NCBI GenBank assembly: GCA_013388755.1
Contig: JACAEQ010000052.1
Span: 1 to 64,000 of the forward strand
From: Chloroflexota bacterium
GTDB lineage: Bacteria > Chloroflexota > Chloroflexia > Chloroflexales > Roseiflexaceae
DNA: 64,000 nt
Reading direction: 5' to 3'
The notes under the pieces were generated by a model. It saw only the letters and a program-made list of their open reading frames with translations. It did no database searches and was not told the origin of the DNA. The position numbers were made by a program, and so were the translations under genes. Positions 33,703-43,952 of this stretch are shown here, piece by piece; within the stretch, counting starts at the first letter, position 1, and every line of letters starts with the position of its first letter.

Positions 33703-35367
33703 ATGATTATCGCGGATCTCAACAACCTGACAAAGCTACATGGTGCCCGCCCCATCCTCTCGGGTGTCAGCTGGACGATTCAGGATGGAGAGAAAATCGG
33801 TATGGTCGGGCCGAACGGTACCGGCAAGTCGACGCTGCTTCGTGTGCTGGCCGGCCTCGATGCCGCCGACGAAGGCGCGGTCACGTTGCGGCGCGGCGCG
33901 CGTGTCGCGTACCTGCCGCAGGAATACGCTGGCGAACCGGAGCGCCCCGTCATCGATGAATTACTGGCCGCGCGCGCCGATATTGCCGCCGTTGAGGCGC
34001 GCCTGAGCGCAATTGAAGCTAGCCTGGGCAACCCGGATGTCGCCGGCGATTTCGATGCGCTGGAGCGCGCCCTTGCAGAACACGGCCGGCTGCTGGGCCA
34101 ACTCGAGGCACTGGATGCCGCGCAGGTGCGCGGGCGGGCCGAGGAATTGCTCAATCGCCTTGGCCTCGCGGAAGAAGACTGGCGCAAGCCCATGAAGCTG
34201 CTGAGCGGCGGCCAGCGGAAAATGGTGGGGCTCGCACGCTGCCTGCTTGAGGCGCCGGATCTGCTGCTTCTTGACGAACCTGACAACCATCTTGACATGG
34301 CGCGCAAGACGCTGCTGGAGACGATTATTCGCGACTTCTCCGGCGCGGTCGTGATCGTGTCCCACGATCGATACTTGCTTGATGAAACCGTCAGCCTGAT
34401 CGTCGAACTGGAACCACTGGGCGTCGGAGCCAATCTTAAGGGCGCGCGCCTGCGCCGCTGGGAAGGAAACTATTCCTCGTACGCGACGCAAAAAGAGCTG
34501 GCCCTGCTCAAACAGCAGGCAGACTACACCGCGCAGCAGAAGGAGATTGCACGGCTCGAAGCGGCCGTAGCGCGATTCAAGCTCTGGGCCAGCATTGTTA
34601 TTAACGAACGCCATATCAAACAGGCGCGCAACAAACAACGCCAGATCGATCGCCTGGAGAAGGTCGAGCGCCCGGTGCTCGAACGGCGCAGTATCGCCAT
34701 GGAGCTACGCCCACATGCGCGCGGCGGCGCAAAGGCAATCGAACTTCGCGACATTGACAGGGCGTTTGGCGACCAGATCGTGCTGCTTGGCGCGCGCGCC
34801 ACCATCATGAATGGTGAACGCGTCGGCATCGTCGGGCCGAATGGCGCCGGGAAATCGGTGTTGCTGCGGCTCATGCTGGGTCTGTTGCAGCCCGACAGCG
34901 GCGAGGTCTGGGTTGGCCCCGGCATCCATACCGCCTACTTCGCCCAGCACCACGAGACGCTCGACCAGGCGCAGACGCCGATTGAGGCGTTGCGCGCCCT
35001 CCGACCAATGTACGAGGGCGAGGCGGTTGCGAGATTGAGTCGCTTTCTGATCCCGTACGCCGCGTGCCATCAGCCGATTGCACGGCTCAGCGGCGGCGAA
35101 AAGAGTCGCCTGCAGCTGGTGCGGCTCATGCTGGAAGGCGCGAACTGCCTGTTGCTCGACGAACCAACCAATCACCTCGATATTCCGTCGGCTGAAGTCC
35201 TGGAGGATGAGCTGGAACGCTTCCCCGGTACGGTCGTCGTTGTGTCGCACGATCGTTACCTGCTCGACCGGGTGGCCGACCGGATCTTCGAAGTGTGCGA
35301 CGGCGAATTACGGGTGTATGAAGGCGGTTACAGCTATTACGCAGAACAACGTGCGCTGCGGATATGA
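33703..35367 (+). CDS. ABC-F family ATPase (translation factor or ribosome-protection type)
   Basis: 554 residues with two ABC domains and no membrane segments. Domain 1: GPNGTGKST, LSGGQRK, LLLLDEPDNHLD and SHDRYLLDE; domain 2: GPNGAGKS, LSGGEKSRLQL, LLLDEPTNHLD and SHDRYLLDRV. Between them is the coiled, charged linker (about residues 255-330) that in ABC-F proteins reaches the ribosomal peptidyl-transferase centre. Members either rescue stalled ribosomes (Uup, EttA) or protect from antibiotics. Start ATG 33703 follows AAGGAG; the extra 11 codons upstream were dropped. The leader hairpin suggests attenuation, as in antibiotic-resistance ABC-F genes. It overlaps the next gene tail to tail by 31 bases. 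Confidence 0.9.
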   Translation: MIIADLNNLTKLHGARPILSGVSWTIQDGEKIGMVGPNGTGKSTLLRVLAGLDAADEGAVTLRRGARVAYLPQEYAGEPERPVIDELLAARADIAAVEARLSAIEASLGNPDVAGDFDALERALAEHGRLLGQLEALDAAQVRGRAEELLNRLGLAEEDWRKPMKLLSGGQRKMVGLARCLLEAPDLLLLDEPDNHLDMARKTLLETIIRDFSGAVVIVSHDRYLLDETVSLIVELEPLGVGANLKGARLRRWEGNYSSYATQKELALLKQQADYTAQQKEIARLEAAVARFKLWASIVINERHIKQARNKQRQIDRLEKVERPVLERRSIAMELRPHARGGAKAIELRDIDRAFGDQIVLLGARATIMNGERVGIVGPNGAGKSVLLRLMLGLLQPDSGEVWVGPGIHTAYFAQHHETLDQAQTPIEALRALRPMYEGEAVARLSRFLIPYAACHQPIARLSGGEKSRLQLVRLMLEGANCLLLDEPTNHLDIPSAEVLEDELERFPGTVVVVSHDRYLLDRVADRIFEVCDGELRVYEGGYSYYAEQRALRI

Positions 35368-36326
35368 GGCGCGACTTCCTCGGCGAACTGGTAGAGCGGC
35401 GTATGGTCGTAGGCGACTCGCGGGAAATAGGTGATGAAATAATCGACTCCCACGTCGGCCATGGCCTGTAGCCGCTCGACCACCTGCTCGCTGGTGCCGA
35501 CAATCGCATTCTGCTGCATCTGCTCGACGGTCCAGCCGTAGGTGGCGCGCACTTTCTCCGTCGCTGCGGCAATGTCGTCACCCGGTTTCAACAGCACCAG
35601 GTTCACGCTGCTCGACTTGATGATTTCATCGTAGTTGCGCCCGAGATTCACGCAATGCTCGCGGAGGATGCCAAGTTTGTGGCGAATGGTATCGGGAGAA
35701 CCGCCAATATTGCAGGCGTTGCCGTACCGGGCTACCAGTTTCAACGTCACCTGCTCGCCGCTTCCGCCAATCCAGAGCGAGGGATGCGGCTTCTGGACAC
35801 CGCGCGGCTCGTTGATCGCACCACGAATATGGTAATACTCTCCTTCGAATGTCGGCGTCGTCTCGGTCCACATTTTTACAATGATTTTCGTCGCTTCACG
35901 GAAGGCGCGCATGCGGTCGCGCGTGTCGGGGAAGCCGTAGCCATACGCGCGCCACTCATGTTCATACCAACCCGCGCCGATGCCACAGTAGAGGCGACCG
36001 TGACTGAGCACGTCGATGGTCGAGGCCGTCTTTGCCAGCAGCGCCGGGTTTCGGTAGCCGATGCACGACACCATCTGGCCAACCTTCACGCGCTTTGTGT
36101 CGCGCGCCAGCGCCGCCGTGATCGTCCAGCATTCGAAGACTGCTTCCTGCTCGATACGCGGAACAGTATGGTAATGGTCGTAGACCCAGATCGAATCGTA
36201 AACAGGAAGACCATCGGCAGTCTTCGCTACCGCAGTCATCGCCTCGTACTTGGTGATCGGATCGTCGATCTCGATCAGGTCGAGACGCCAACCCTGTGGA
36301 ACGAATACACCGAACCGGATCGCCAT
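35337..36326 (-). CDS. LLM-class F420- or flavin-dependent oxidoreductase
   Basis: 329 residues. A luciferase-like monooxygenase-fold protein: GVFVPQGW start, YDSIWVYDHYHTVP, GQMVSCIGYRNPALLAKTAS, RLYCGIGAGWYEHEWRAYGY and NEPRGVQKPHPSLWIGGSG are typical of the F420-dependent branch. Likely a cytosolic reductase or oxidase; substrate unknown. ATG 36326 follows GGAAGGAGC; an upstream in-frame ATG lacks a ribosome site. The gene converges on the ABC-F gene and its last ten codons lie inside that gene's end, read on the other strand. Confidence 0.85.
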   Translation of the reverse strand: MAIRFGVFVPQGWRLDLIEIDDPITKYEAMTAVAKTADGLPVYDSIWVYDHYHTVPRIEQEAVFECWTITAALARDTKRVKVGQMVSCIGYRNPALLAKTASTIDVLSHGRLYCGIGAGWYEHEWRAYGYGFPDTRDRMRAFREATKIIVKMWTETTPTFEGEYYHIRGAINEPRGVQKPHPSLWIGGSGEQVTLKLVARYGNACNIGGSPDTIRHKLGILREHCVNLGRNYDEIIKSSSVNLVLLKPGDDIAAATEKVRATYGWTVEQMQQNAIVGTSEQVVERLQAMADVGVDYFITYFPRVAYDHTPLYQFAEEVAPHIRSARCSA

Positions 36327-36463
36327 GTCACGCTCCTTCCAATCCACGGTTCCCACAAAGGATGGTAGGATGGTAGAAGAGTTATCAGAGGATGTCAAAC
36401 GTAGGAGGTCCGACGCCACAGGTCAGACCTGATGCCGATAACCGCCGTACCGCGTATCCCTCC

Positions 36464-36491
36464 TTGCCTCTTCACACCAGTATGCTAGACT
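36464..36491 (+). promoter_or_regulatory. Candidate promoter of the alpha-2-macroglobulin gene
   Basis: TTGCCT (36464-36469) and TAGACT (36486-36491) are 16 bases apart in the 246-base divergent gap. The match is partial. The gene's ribosome site AAGGAGG is at 36560-36566. Confidence 0.35.
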
Positions 36492-36572
36492 CACGCCAGG
36501 GGAACAGAAACGACGCCACGCGCGTCTTGTACTTGAGATTGGTCGCGCAAAACCAGCATAAGGAGGCCTTCT

Positions 36573-39500
36573 ATGCCTCTTCCGCGTCGCCTGGTAACGC
36601 TGTTGCTCCTCGCCGTCACGTTTGTCGCCGCCTGCGGTGGCCCCTCGCCGCAGCCAGCCCCGACTGCTGTGACCTCACAGCCAACTCCGGTTCCACCGGC
36701 GAGCGAGATCCCGCCCCCGCCGCAACGGGCTGCGCCGGTCCTTGTCGCGCGCTCGCCGGAGCGCGGTGAGGCGCTCGATCCGTCAGCACCCATTGACCTG
36801 GTGTTCGACCGGCCCATGGATCAGGCGTCGGTCGTGGCGGCCCTCTCGGTCGCCGGTGTGGCTGGCACGGTCACGTGGCCCGATGCGCGTACCGCGCGCT
36901 TCGTCCCGGCTGCGACGTTGCAGCGCGCCGCTACCTACGACGTTACGCTGGCTGAGACGGCCAGGGCCGCTGATGGCATGCCGCTTGCTGCGCCGCTGCG
37001 TTTCCGTTTCGCCACCGCCGGTTTCCTTGAGGTTGGCCAGGTCATCCCCGCCAACGGCGCCACCGATGTGCAACCAGGCGCAACGATCACGGTCTTCTTC
37101 AATCGTCCGGTCGTGCCGCTGACAGCCGTCGAGTCGCAGGGCAACCTGCCGCAGCCGGTCACGTTCGACCCGCCGGTCGTGGGACGTGGTGCATGGCTCA
37201 GTACGGCAATCTACACCTTCACCCCTGCCGCGCCGCTCGCCGGTGGTACGACCTACACCGCGCGCATTGCCGCCGGGCTGGCCGATGTGACCGGCAACCC
37301 GTTGCAGGCCGAGTATACCTGGCGCTTTACCGTCGCCCGGCCGCAGCTGGTCGCGATCGATCCGCCCGACGGCGCGACCCTCGTATCGCTGCAACCGCCC
37401 ATCACACTGACGTTCAATGTGCCGCTCGATCCTGCGTCGGCACGCGCTTCCTTCCATCTGCGTAGCAATGACGGCGTGGAGATCCCGGGGGATCTTCAGG
37501 TCTCCGGCGCGACCCTGGTCTTTACACCGGCGCAACGGCTGGCCTTCGATACCGGCTATACCGTTGATGTGGCAGCCGGTCTGACTGGCGCATCGGGCGG
37601 GCTCGGCATGGCCGCTGACGCTCGTTCAACGCTGCGTACCGTACCGCTACCGCGTATTCTCGGTACTGACCCGGCTGATGGCGCGACCGACGCGCCGCCG
37701 GGGGGCGGGATGCGTATCACGTTCAATGCTCCGATTGACCCGGCCACCGTGATGCCCAATGTTGCCATCACGCCGTCGCCAACCCGCGTCTATACCTATT
37801 TCAATCAGTATGACACGACGTTCTATATTGGCTTCGATGCGCAGCCCTCGCGTGATTACACGGTTGCTATCGGGCCAGATATTGCCGACCCGTATGGCAA
37901 TCGCACCGGCCAGTCGTTGACGGTACGCTTCCGAACTGCGCCGCTCGCGCCATCCTTGAGCCTGGCCACATCTGGTTTTGTTTCGACCTACGACGCCAAC
38001 CGCGCCCCGCGCGCCGCGCTGTTTGCAACGAATATCAGCCAGGCATCGCTGGCGCTCTATCGTCTGCCGCTGGATACGCTGCGGAGTGGCGAGTTTCTGG
38101 CGCGTGACGGCGCTGGCCCTCCCGGCGGCGCGACGGAACTGCGCCGCTGGCAGGTTCAGTTCAGCGTTCCACGCGACACGCCAACCATCGTGCCGGTCGC
38201 ATTGACGGAAGGGAACGGACGACTGGACCCTGGTGTCTACCTGCTGCTGCTCGATCAAGCAGGTGGGTCGCCGCAGGGGCACGTGCTGATCGTTTCCGGT
38301 TTGCACCTGACGCTCAAAGCCGCCGAACGTGATGTGCTTGCCTGGGCCAGCGACCTGGCTACCGGTGCGCCGGTGGCCGGCCTGGCGCTCGAGTTCTTCG
38401 ACGAGCAGGGAACAGCGCTTGGCCAGGCGACGACCGGCGCCGATGGCGTGGCGACGGCGCTTCTGAATCGAACCGACAATCGTGGCGTGCTGGCGCTGGC
38501 ACGCCAGCCGTTAGCGGCATTTGCCGCCGGCTGGGGCAGCGGCACCACGCCATGGGACTTTGGCCTGCAGGCAGCCTATGATCTGCCGGAACTGGCAGCC
38601 TATGTCTATACCGACCGGCCGATCTATCGCCCTGGCCAGCAGGTCTGGTTCAAAGGCGCCATCCGCGCTGAGAATGACGTTCGCTTCAGCCTGATCCAGG
38701 GGTTGAACGCCGCACAGGTCACCGTGTTCGATGCTGCCGGAGAACAGGTCTTCCAGCAACCGGTCAACCTGAATCAGAATGGAACGTTTGACGGCGGCTT
38801 CGTGCTGGCAGCAGGCGCTTCCACAGGCCAGTACAGGATCAGCCTGGACGTCGGTGGTCGCGCGTTCACGTTTCCCTTCCAGGTCGCCGCCTACCGCCCA
38901 CCGGAAATCGAGGTCACCGTGACGCCACGGGTTGCCGAAATCGTGCGCGGTACGCCGAATGAGGCGACAGTGCGCGCCGGCTATTTCTTCGGCGCGCCGG
39001 CAGCGAACCTGCCGGTGGAATGGCGCGTTCTCGCCGAACCATATATCCCGTCGCCCGACTGGGCCGGGCGCTATACCTTCGGTGAGAGCGATGGGCCGTG
39101 GGTCTGCCGCTTCTGCTGGTGGATTCCATCGCCGCCACCGCAAGCGATCCTTTCCGGTACTGCGACAACCGATGCGCAAGGGCTGGCGATCATCAGCCTG
39201 CCGGGCGATCTGCGCGACACGCAGGGCAACGTCATCACCCGCAGCGTGCGCCTGACCATCGAGGCGACCGTGACCGGGCGCGACAACCAGGCGATCAATG
39301 GTCGCTCCGGCGTCGTCGTACATGCCGGCGACCTGTACATCGGCCTGGCGCCACGCGCCTACGTCGGCAGGGCCGGCCTGGAGCAACAGGTCGATCTTGT
39401 GACGATTGATGCCGGCGGGAGGCGCCTCTCCAATCGCGCCGTTGATATCGAAGTGCTGCGCACGACCTGGGAGAACCGGTTCGTCGAGGATGCGGCGGGT

Positions 39501-42500
39501 GGGCGCTGGGAATCGCGCGAGGTGCGGGAACCGGCCAGAACGCAGACGGTCACAACCGATGCGAATGGCGAGGCGACGGTGCGCTTTACGCCGGACAACG
39601 GCGGCGCCTATCTGGTACTGGCGCGCACGCGCGATTCTGGCGGTCGTGAGGTGCGTTCTTCGCTCTATGTCTGGGTCTACGGTGGTGACGCAATCTGGCT
39701 GCGTGAGAACAATGACCGGATCAATCTTGTTGCTGACAAAGGTGAATATCGCTCTGGCGAAACCGCAACCATTCTGGTGCCGTCGCCGTTTACCGGGCCC
39801 CACTGGGCGCTGCTGACGGTCGAACGCGGCGGGTTGTTGAGCCATGAAGTGCGCCAGGTAAGCGGCGGCAGCCTGGTATATCAACTGCCGATCACAGCCG
39901 CTCATGCGCCGAATATCTACGTGTCGGCCGTGTTGTTTGCGCCGCCTGACGGTCCTGGCGCGCCGGCAGATTACAAGGTTGGCATTCTGCCGTTGAGTGT
40001 TGCGCCCACGGCCCAGACATTGCGCGTGGCTGTCACGCCTGCCGCAGCACAGGCCGCACCTGGCGAGACGGCTGCGTTCACCATTCAGGTGACCGACATG
40101 GCTGGCGCGGCCGTGGCGGCTGAACTGTCACTCGACCTGGTTGACAAAGCAATCCTGACCTTGCAGCCGCGCGAGACGGATGCAGTTGTGCAGGCATTCT
40201 ACGCCCGCCGTCCACTCGGGGTTGTCACCGCCGCCGGCCTTTCGATTTCTGCCGAGCGCTTCGAGCGTTTGCTGGATGAGGAACTGGCGCGGCGCAATGC
40301 CGCGCCCGGCGCCGTGATGGCAACCGATGCGGAGGCTCTGCCGGCCGCTGCACCCATGGCCGCGCCCGTGGCGGATTCTGCTGCCGCACCGCCCGGCCTG
40401 ACCGTACGCGAGCAGTTTGCCGATACCGCCTTCTGGCAGGCCGTCGTTGCAACCGATGCCACCGGTCGCGCGACCGTCCAGGTGAAGTTGCCCGACAACC
40501 TGACCACCTGGGTGATGCGTGGTGTAGCGCTCACGAGCGACACGCGCGTCGGTGAGGGAACCGGTGAACTGGTCAGCACGAAACCATTGCTGGTACGCCC
40601 GGTGACACCCCGCTTCTTCGTGGTTGGCGACACGGCGGAACTGGCGGTGAATGTCACGAATACGACAGGCGCGCCCCTGACCGCCGAGGTCGCGTTGAGT
40701 GCGGATGGCCTGGACGTCGGCACGCCACTGGCGCAGATGGTGCAGATCCCGGCGGGCGGTGAGGCCTCGGCGACCTGGCAGGTCACTGTGCTGGATGTCG
40801 AGTCGGTTGACCTGGTGTTCAGCGCGGTTGCCGGGCAGTATAGCGACGCGGCGCGGCCACGTCTGGCGGGCGCTCCTGGCGGGCGCATTCCGGTCTATCG
40901 CTACAGCGCGCCGGAAACCGTGGCGACCGGCGGCCAGATCGACACTGCCGGGGCGCGCGCCGAAGCGGTTGGTCTGCCACCGCAGAGTGATGCGCGCCTG
41001 GGAGAATTGCGCGTCCGCCTCGATCCATCCCTGGCAGCGGGAGTGCTCGATGGCCTGCAGGCGCTGGAGAACTATCCGTACGATTCGGTTGAGGCGACGG
41101 TCTCGCGCTTTTTGCCGAATGTGGTTACGGCGCGCGCGCTGCGGCAACTTGGCGTGCAAAACGCCGAGCTTGAGTCACGGTTGCCTGCGCTGGTTACTGA
41201 GGCGCTTGACCGGTTGTACCTGTGGCAGAAGGAGGATGGCGGCTGGAGCTGGTGGTCGGATGGCGAAACCAATCCGCATATCAGTGCATATGTTGTCTTC
41301 GGCATGCTCCGGGCGCGCGAAGCCGGCTTCACCGTGCGCGACGACGTTCTGGCGCGCGGGCTGGAATACCTCGCCGCGCAACTCCCCGCCGACGCCGCAG
41401 TGCGCACCGCGCCGCAGGCGAATCGCCAGGCATGGCTGCTGTACGTGCTGGCCGATGGCGGGCGCGCCGACAGCGGGCGCATGGATGCATTGTACAACAA
41501 CCGCGAACGCCTGGGTGTCTACGGTAAAGCACTGCTGGCGCTGGCGCTGAATCGTGTCAATACCGGCGACCTGCGGCTGAAAACGCTCCTTTCCGATCTC
41601 AACAATGCCGCGATCGTGAGCGCAACCGGCATGCACTGGGAGGAGACCGAGCCTGACCACTGGGCGCCCGGTGGCGATACCCGCAGTAGCGCGATTGCGC
41701 TTGCCGCGCTGGTGCGTCTCGACCCGCAGAACCAGATCATTCCCGGTGCCGTGCGCTGGCTGATGATCGCCCGCCGTGGCGACGCCTGGCAGACGACGCA
41801 GGAATCAGCCTGGGCGTTGATTGCGCTGAGTGACTGGATGGTGACAACCGGCGAATTGAACGGCGCCTACGACTATGCCGTCTGGCTGAATGGCGCCGAG
41901 CGCGCCGCCGGCAGCGTCACCCCCGCCACCGTAACCTCGCCGGCGATTGTGCGTGTGCCGGTTGCCGAACTCCTGGCGCAGCAAGCTGCCGGCGGCGCGT
42001 CGCTGGTGGCTGTCGGGCGTGGCGACGGGCCAGGACGGCTGTACTACACCGCACATCTGAGCCTGGCCCTGCCCGCCGACCAGGTCAAAGCGCTTGATCG
42101 CGGCATCGCCGTCACGCGCCGTTACGTCGCCGCCGATTGTGCCGATGGGCCGCGTTGCCCTGAACTCAACCAGGTTGTGCTCGGCGACACCGTGCGCGTC
42201 GAACTGTCCGTCGTCGCCGCGCGCGATCTCTACTACCTGCAGATTGAGGATCCGCTGCCCGCCGGTGGCGAAGCCATAGACCCGAATCTGGCAACAACAT
42301 CGGTCGCGGCGGGAGGCGAACCCTCCGTGGCATTGCAGGCCGGCGAACGCGGGCCATGGTGGTGGTGGTGGCGCTGGTACAGCCGGGCAGAAATACGTGA
42401 TGAAAAGGTTGTCCTGTTCGCCGATTATCTGCCGCGCGGCGCCTATCTGTTCAGTTACACCTTCCGCGCCACGTTGCCCGGCGAGTATCGCGTCATCCCG

Positions 42501-42587
42501 ACCATGGCACAGGAGAGTTTCTTCCCCGAAGTCTTCGGGCGCTCGGATGGGCGACTGTTCACTGTGACGCGGCAGAGCGCCCGATAG
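36573..42587 (+). CDS. Giant lipoprotein of the bacterial alpha-2-macroglobulin family lacking the thioester
   Basis: 2004 residues. An N-terminal lipobox (LLAVTFVAAC, Cys21) makes it a membrane-anchored lipoprotein. Four Ig-like Big_5 domains (about 45-450; repeated PADGATD and PANGATDV starts) precede the A2M core: TDRPIYRPGQQVWFKG (MG2/MG3), the bait-like region, TVREQFADTAFWQAVVATDATGRATVQVKLPDNLTTW, and a helical toroid ending VFGRSDGRLFTVTR. Family members trap proteases through a CxEQ thioester in YPYGCxEQ; here the site reads YPYDSVEA (Ser1505, Glu1507, Ala1508), so no thioester can form. SD AAGGAGG six bases upstream. Stands alone with its own promoter region. Probably a cell-surface protease inhibitor acting non-covalently, or a structural protein. 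Confidence 0.9.
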   Translation: MPLPRRLVTLLLLAVTFVAACGGPSPQPAPTAVTSQPTPVPPASEIPPPPQRAAPVLVARSPERGEALDPSAPIDLVFDRPMDQASVVAALSVAGVAGTVTWPDARTARFVPAATLQRAATYDVTLAETARAADGMPLAAPLRFRFATAGFLEVGQVIPANGATDVQPGATITVFFNRPVVPLTAVESQGNLPQPVTFDPPVVGRGAWLSTAIYTFTPAAPLAGGTTYTARIAAGLADVTGNPLQAEYTWRFTVARPQLVAIDPPDGATLVSLQPPITLTFNVPLDPASARASFHLRSNDGVEIPGDLQVSGATLVFTPAQRLAFDTGYTVDVAAGLTGASGGLGMAADARSTLRTVPLPRILGTDPADGATDAPPGGGMRITFNAPIDPATVMPNVAITPSPTRVYTYFNQYDTTFYIGFDAQPSRDYTVAIGPDIADPYGNRTGQSLTVRFRTAPLAPSLSLATSGFVSTYDANRAPRAALFATNISQASLALYRLPLDTLRSGEFLARDGAGPPGGATELRRWQVQFSVPRDTPTIVPVALTEGNGRLDPGVYLLLLDQAGGSPQGHVLIVSGLHLTLKAAERDVLAWASDLATGAPVAGLALEFFDEQGTALGQATTGADGVATALLNRTDNRGVLALARQPLAAFAAGWGSGTTPWDFGLQAAYDLPELAAYVYTDRPIYRPGQQVWFKGAIRAENDVRFSLIQGLNAAQVTVFDAAGEQVFQQPVNLNQNGTFDGGFVLAAGASTGQYRISLDVGGRAFTFPFQVAAYRPPEIEVTVTPRVAEIVRGTPNEATVRAGYFFGAPAANLPVEWRVLAEPYIPSPDWAGRYTFGESDGPWVCRFCWWIPSPPPQAILSGTATTDAQGLAIISLPGDLRDTQGNVITRSVRLTIEATVTGRDNQAINGRSGVVVHAGDLYIGLAPRAYVGRAGLEQQVDLVTIDAGGRRLSNRAVDIEVLRTTWENRFVEDAAGGRWESREVREPARTQTVTTDANGEATVRFTPDNGGAYLVLARTRDSGGREVRSSLYVWVYGGDAIWLRENNDRINLVADKGEYRSGETATILVPSPFTGPHWALLTVERGGLLSHEVRQVSGGSLVYQLPITAAHAPNIYVSAVLFAPPDGPGAPADYKVGILPLSVAPTAQTLRVAVTPAAAQAAPGETAAFTIQVTDMAGAAVAAELSLDLVDKAILTLQPRETDAVVQAFYARRPLGVVTAAGLSISAERFERLLDEELARRNAAPGAVMATDAEALPAAAPMAAPVADSAAAPPGLTVREQFADTAFWQAVVATDATGRATVQVKLPDNLTTWVMRGVALTSDTRVGEGTGELVSTKPLLVRPVTPRFFVVGDTAELAVNVTNTTGAPLTAEVALSADGLDVGTPLAQMVQIPAGGEASATWQVTVLDVESVDLVFSAVAGQYSDAARPRLAGAPGGRIPVYRYSAPETVATGGQIDTAGARAEAVGLPPQSDARLGELRVRLDPSLAAGVLDGLQALENYPYDSVEATVSRFLPNVVTARALRQLGVQNAELESRLPALVTEALDRLYLWQKEDGGWSWWSDGETNPHISAYVVFGMLRAREAGFTVRDDVLARGLEYLAAQLPADAAVRTAPQANRQAWLLYVLADGGRADSGRMDALYNNRERLGVYGKALLALALNRVNTGDLRLKTLLSDLNNAAIVSATGMHWEETEPDHWAPGGDTRSSAIALAALVRLDPQNQIIPGAVRWLMIARRGDAWQTTQESAWALIALSDWMVTTGELNGAYDYAVWLNGAERAAGSVTPATVTSPAIVRVPVAELLAQQAAGGASLVAVGRGDGPGRLYYTAHLSLALPADQVKALDRGIAVTRRYVAADCADGPRCPELNQVVLGDTVRVELSVVAARDLYYLQIEDPLPAGGEAIDPNLATTSVAAGGEPSVALQAGERGPWWWWWRWYSRAEIRDEKVVLFADYLPRGAYLFSYTFRATLPGEYRVIPTMAQESFFPEVFGRSDGRLFTVTRQSAR

Positions 42588-42645
42588 GGTGACCAGGGGT
42601 AACTATTTACAGTCGGAGGTTCGGGCGAGGCCCCCGGTAGGGATG

Positions 42646-42668
42646 TGCGCGGGCGGGATACCCGCGCA
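42646..42668 (+). terminator. Possible terminator hairpin after the alpha-2-macroglobulin gene
   Basis: An 8-bp GC stem (TGCGCGGG with CCCGCGCA, loop of 7) 58 bases after the stop. There is no T-tract, so it is a weak or factor-dependent terminator at best. Confidence 0.4.
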
Positions 42669-42736
42669 TGCAGGTTCACCAGCAGTATCAGCTGCATATC
42701 TGCATGCAAGCGGGTCGTATAACTACGGAACTCCGG

Positions 42737-42783
42737 TATAATGGCGGCCCTGGATATCGCAAGCGGAGGTCATTGACCTCCGC
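42737..42783 (+). promoter_or_regulatory. TATAAT box followed by a 21-bp perfect palindrome
   Basis: TATAAT lies at 42737-42742 without a good -35. At 42763-42783 a perfect inverted repeat (GCGGAGGTC, ATT, GACCTCCGC) falls about where transcription would begin, 22 bases before the oxidoreductase start. It is a good operator candidate, or a 5'-UTR hairpin. Confidence 0.5.
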
Positions 42784-42804
42784 ATTGTTCCGCCCGGAGG
42801 ACGC

Positions 42805-43815
42805 ATGGCCACCCAACCTGTGCGCACGGTGATGGTCGGTTGCGGCGGCATGGCACGCCACCACATGCGTGCCATGTATGAGTTACGTGGTAGCACCGAA
42901 ATCGTCGCCGTGTGCGAGCCGTCGCAGGCCGCCTATGATGCCACTGCCGCATTGTTTGAACAGGCCGGCATGACCCCGCCGCCCAATCAGCCGGATCTTG
43001 ACCAGCTGCTCGCGGACCATCATGATGCGCTGGACGCAGCGTTCATCGTCACACCGCACGTCTACCACCATGACCAGGCGCAGGCCTGCCTGGAGGCCGG
43101 GCTTGATGTGCTGCTCGAAAAGCCCATGGTGATGACCGCCGACGAAGCGCGCAGCCTGATAGCAACGCGCGACCGGACCGGTAAGCTACTCGTTGTCGCC
43201 TTCCCCGGCAGCCTGTCACCCAATGTGCGCACCGCAACGGCGCTGCTGCGCTCCGGTGCGTTCGGCCGCATCCTCACTATCAGCGGCGTTGTCTGGCAGA
43301 ATTGGGGACCCAATACAGCCGATACGTGGCGCCAGCAGCCGGACATCGCAGGTGGCGGATTTCTCTTCGATACCGGCGCGCATCTGCTCAATACGGTCGT
43401 TGACCTGGCGGGTGAGGAGGTCGCGGAAGTGGCGGCGTACCTCGACAACCAGGGCCGCCCGGTGGAAACACTGGGCGCCGTGATTGCGCGGCTGCGTTCC
43501 GGCGCCCTGGTCACGCTGCACGCATGTGGCGAGGCGATCCCCTCATGCGATTCTGATGTACGGGTCTTCTGTGAGCGTGCCATCCTGTACAGCGGCGTCT
43601 GGGGAGAACGACTCGAGGTGCAGTATACCAGCAAGAATCCGCCGGCAGCCATACCGGTTCCCCAGTCGCGTGGCGTCTGGGAGCAGTTCCTGGCAGTGCG
43701 CGCCGGAAAACAGGCCAACCCCTGCCCGCCGGAAGTCGGGCTGCGCATGGCGCAACTCTGGGATGCGATCAAGGCCTCGGCAGCACAGGGGGGCGTGCCG
43801 GTTCAAATCTCCTGA
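42805..43815 (+). CDS. Gfo/Idh/MocA-family NAD(P)-dependent oxidoreductase
   Basis: 336 residues. N-terminal Rossmann domain with [13 protein letters not shown] (about residues 9-21), [30 protein letters not shown] (the EKP motif with the catalytic-site Lys), then the alpha/beta C-terminal domain with [16 protein letters not shown] (conserved Asp and His). These enzymes oxidise or reduce sugars, inositols or related polyols. GGAGG precedes the ATG. Monocistronic, behind the palindrome at 42763-42783. The substrate is not evident. Confidence 0.88.
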   Translation: MATQPVRTVMVGCGGMARHHMRAMYELRGSTEIVAVCEPSQAAYDATAALFEQAGMTPPPNQPDLDQLLADHHDALDAAFIVTPHVYHHDQAQACLEAGLDVLLEKPMVMTADEARSLIATRDRTGKLLVVAFPGSLSPNVRTATALLRSGAFGRILTISGVVWQNWGPNTADTWRQQPDIAGGGFLFDTGAHLLNTVVDLAGEEVAEVAAYLDNQGRPVETLGAVIARLRSGALVTLHACGEAIPSCDSDVRVFCERAILYSGVWGERLEVQYTSKNPPAAIPVPQSRGVWEQFLAVRAGKQANPCPPEVGLRMAQLWDAIKASAAQGGVPVQIS

Positions 43816-43920
43816 TCGAGTGTGACGAATGCCGTGCAACCACGTGTCAGGCGCACGCTTCCAGGAAGCTCTCTTTGTTGCAGCACGTTTCGTCACGCCC
43901 CTCCTGACCCTGGTCTCCAC

Positions 43921-43952
43921 CATGGCGCGTGGGAACACCACCACGCGCCATG
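43921..43952. other. Perfect 12-bp inverted repeat in a 360-base intergenic region
   Basis: CATGGCGCGTGG (43921-43932) and CCACGCGCCATG (43941-43952) form a stem with an 8-base loop. There is no T-tract. Nothing else is recognisable in 43816-44175 except a TATCCGAATAAC stretch near 44146 that resembles one end of repeat family 1. Confidence 0.6.
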
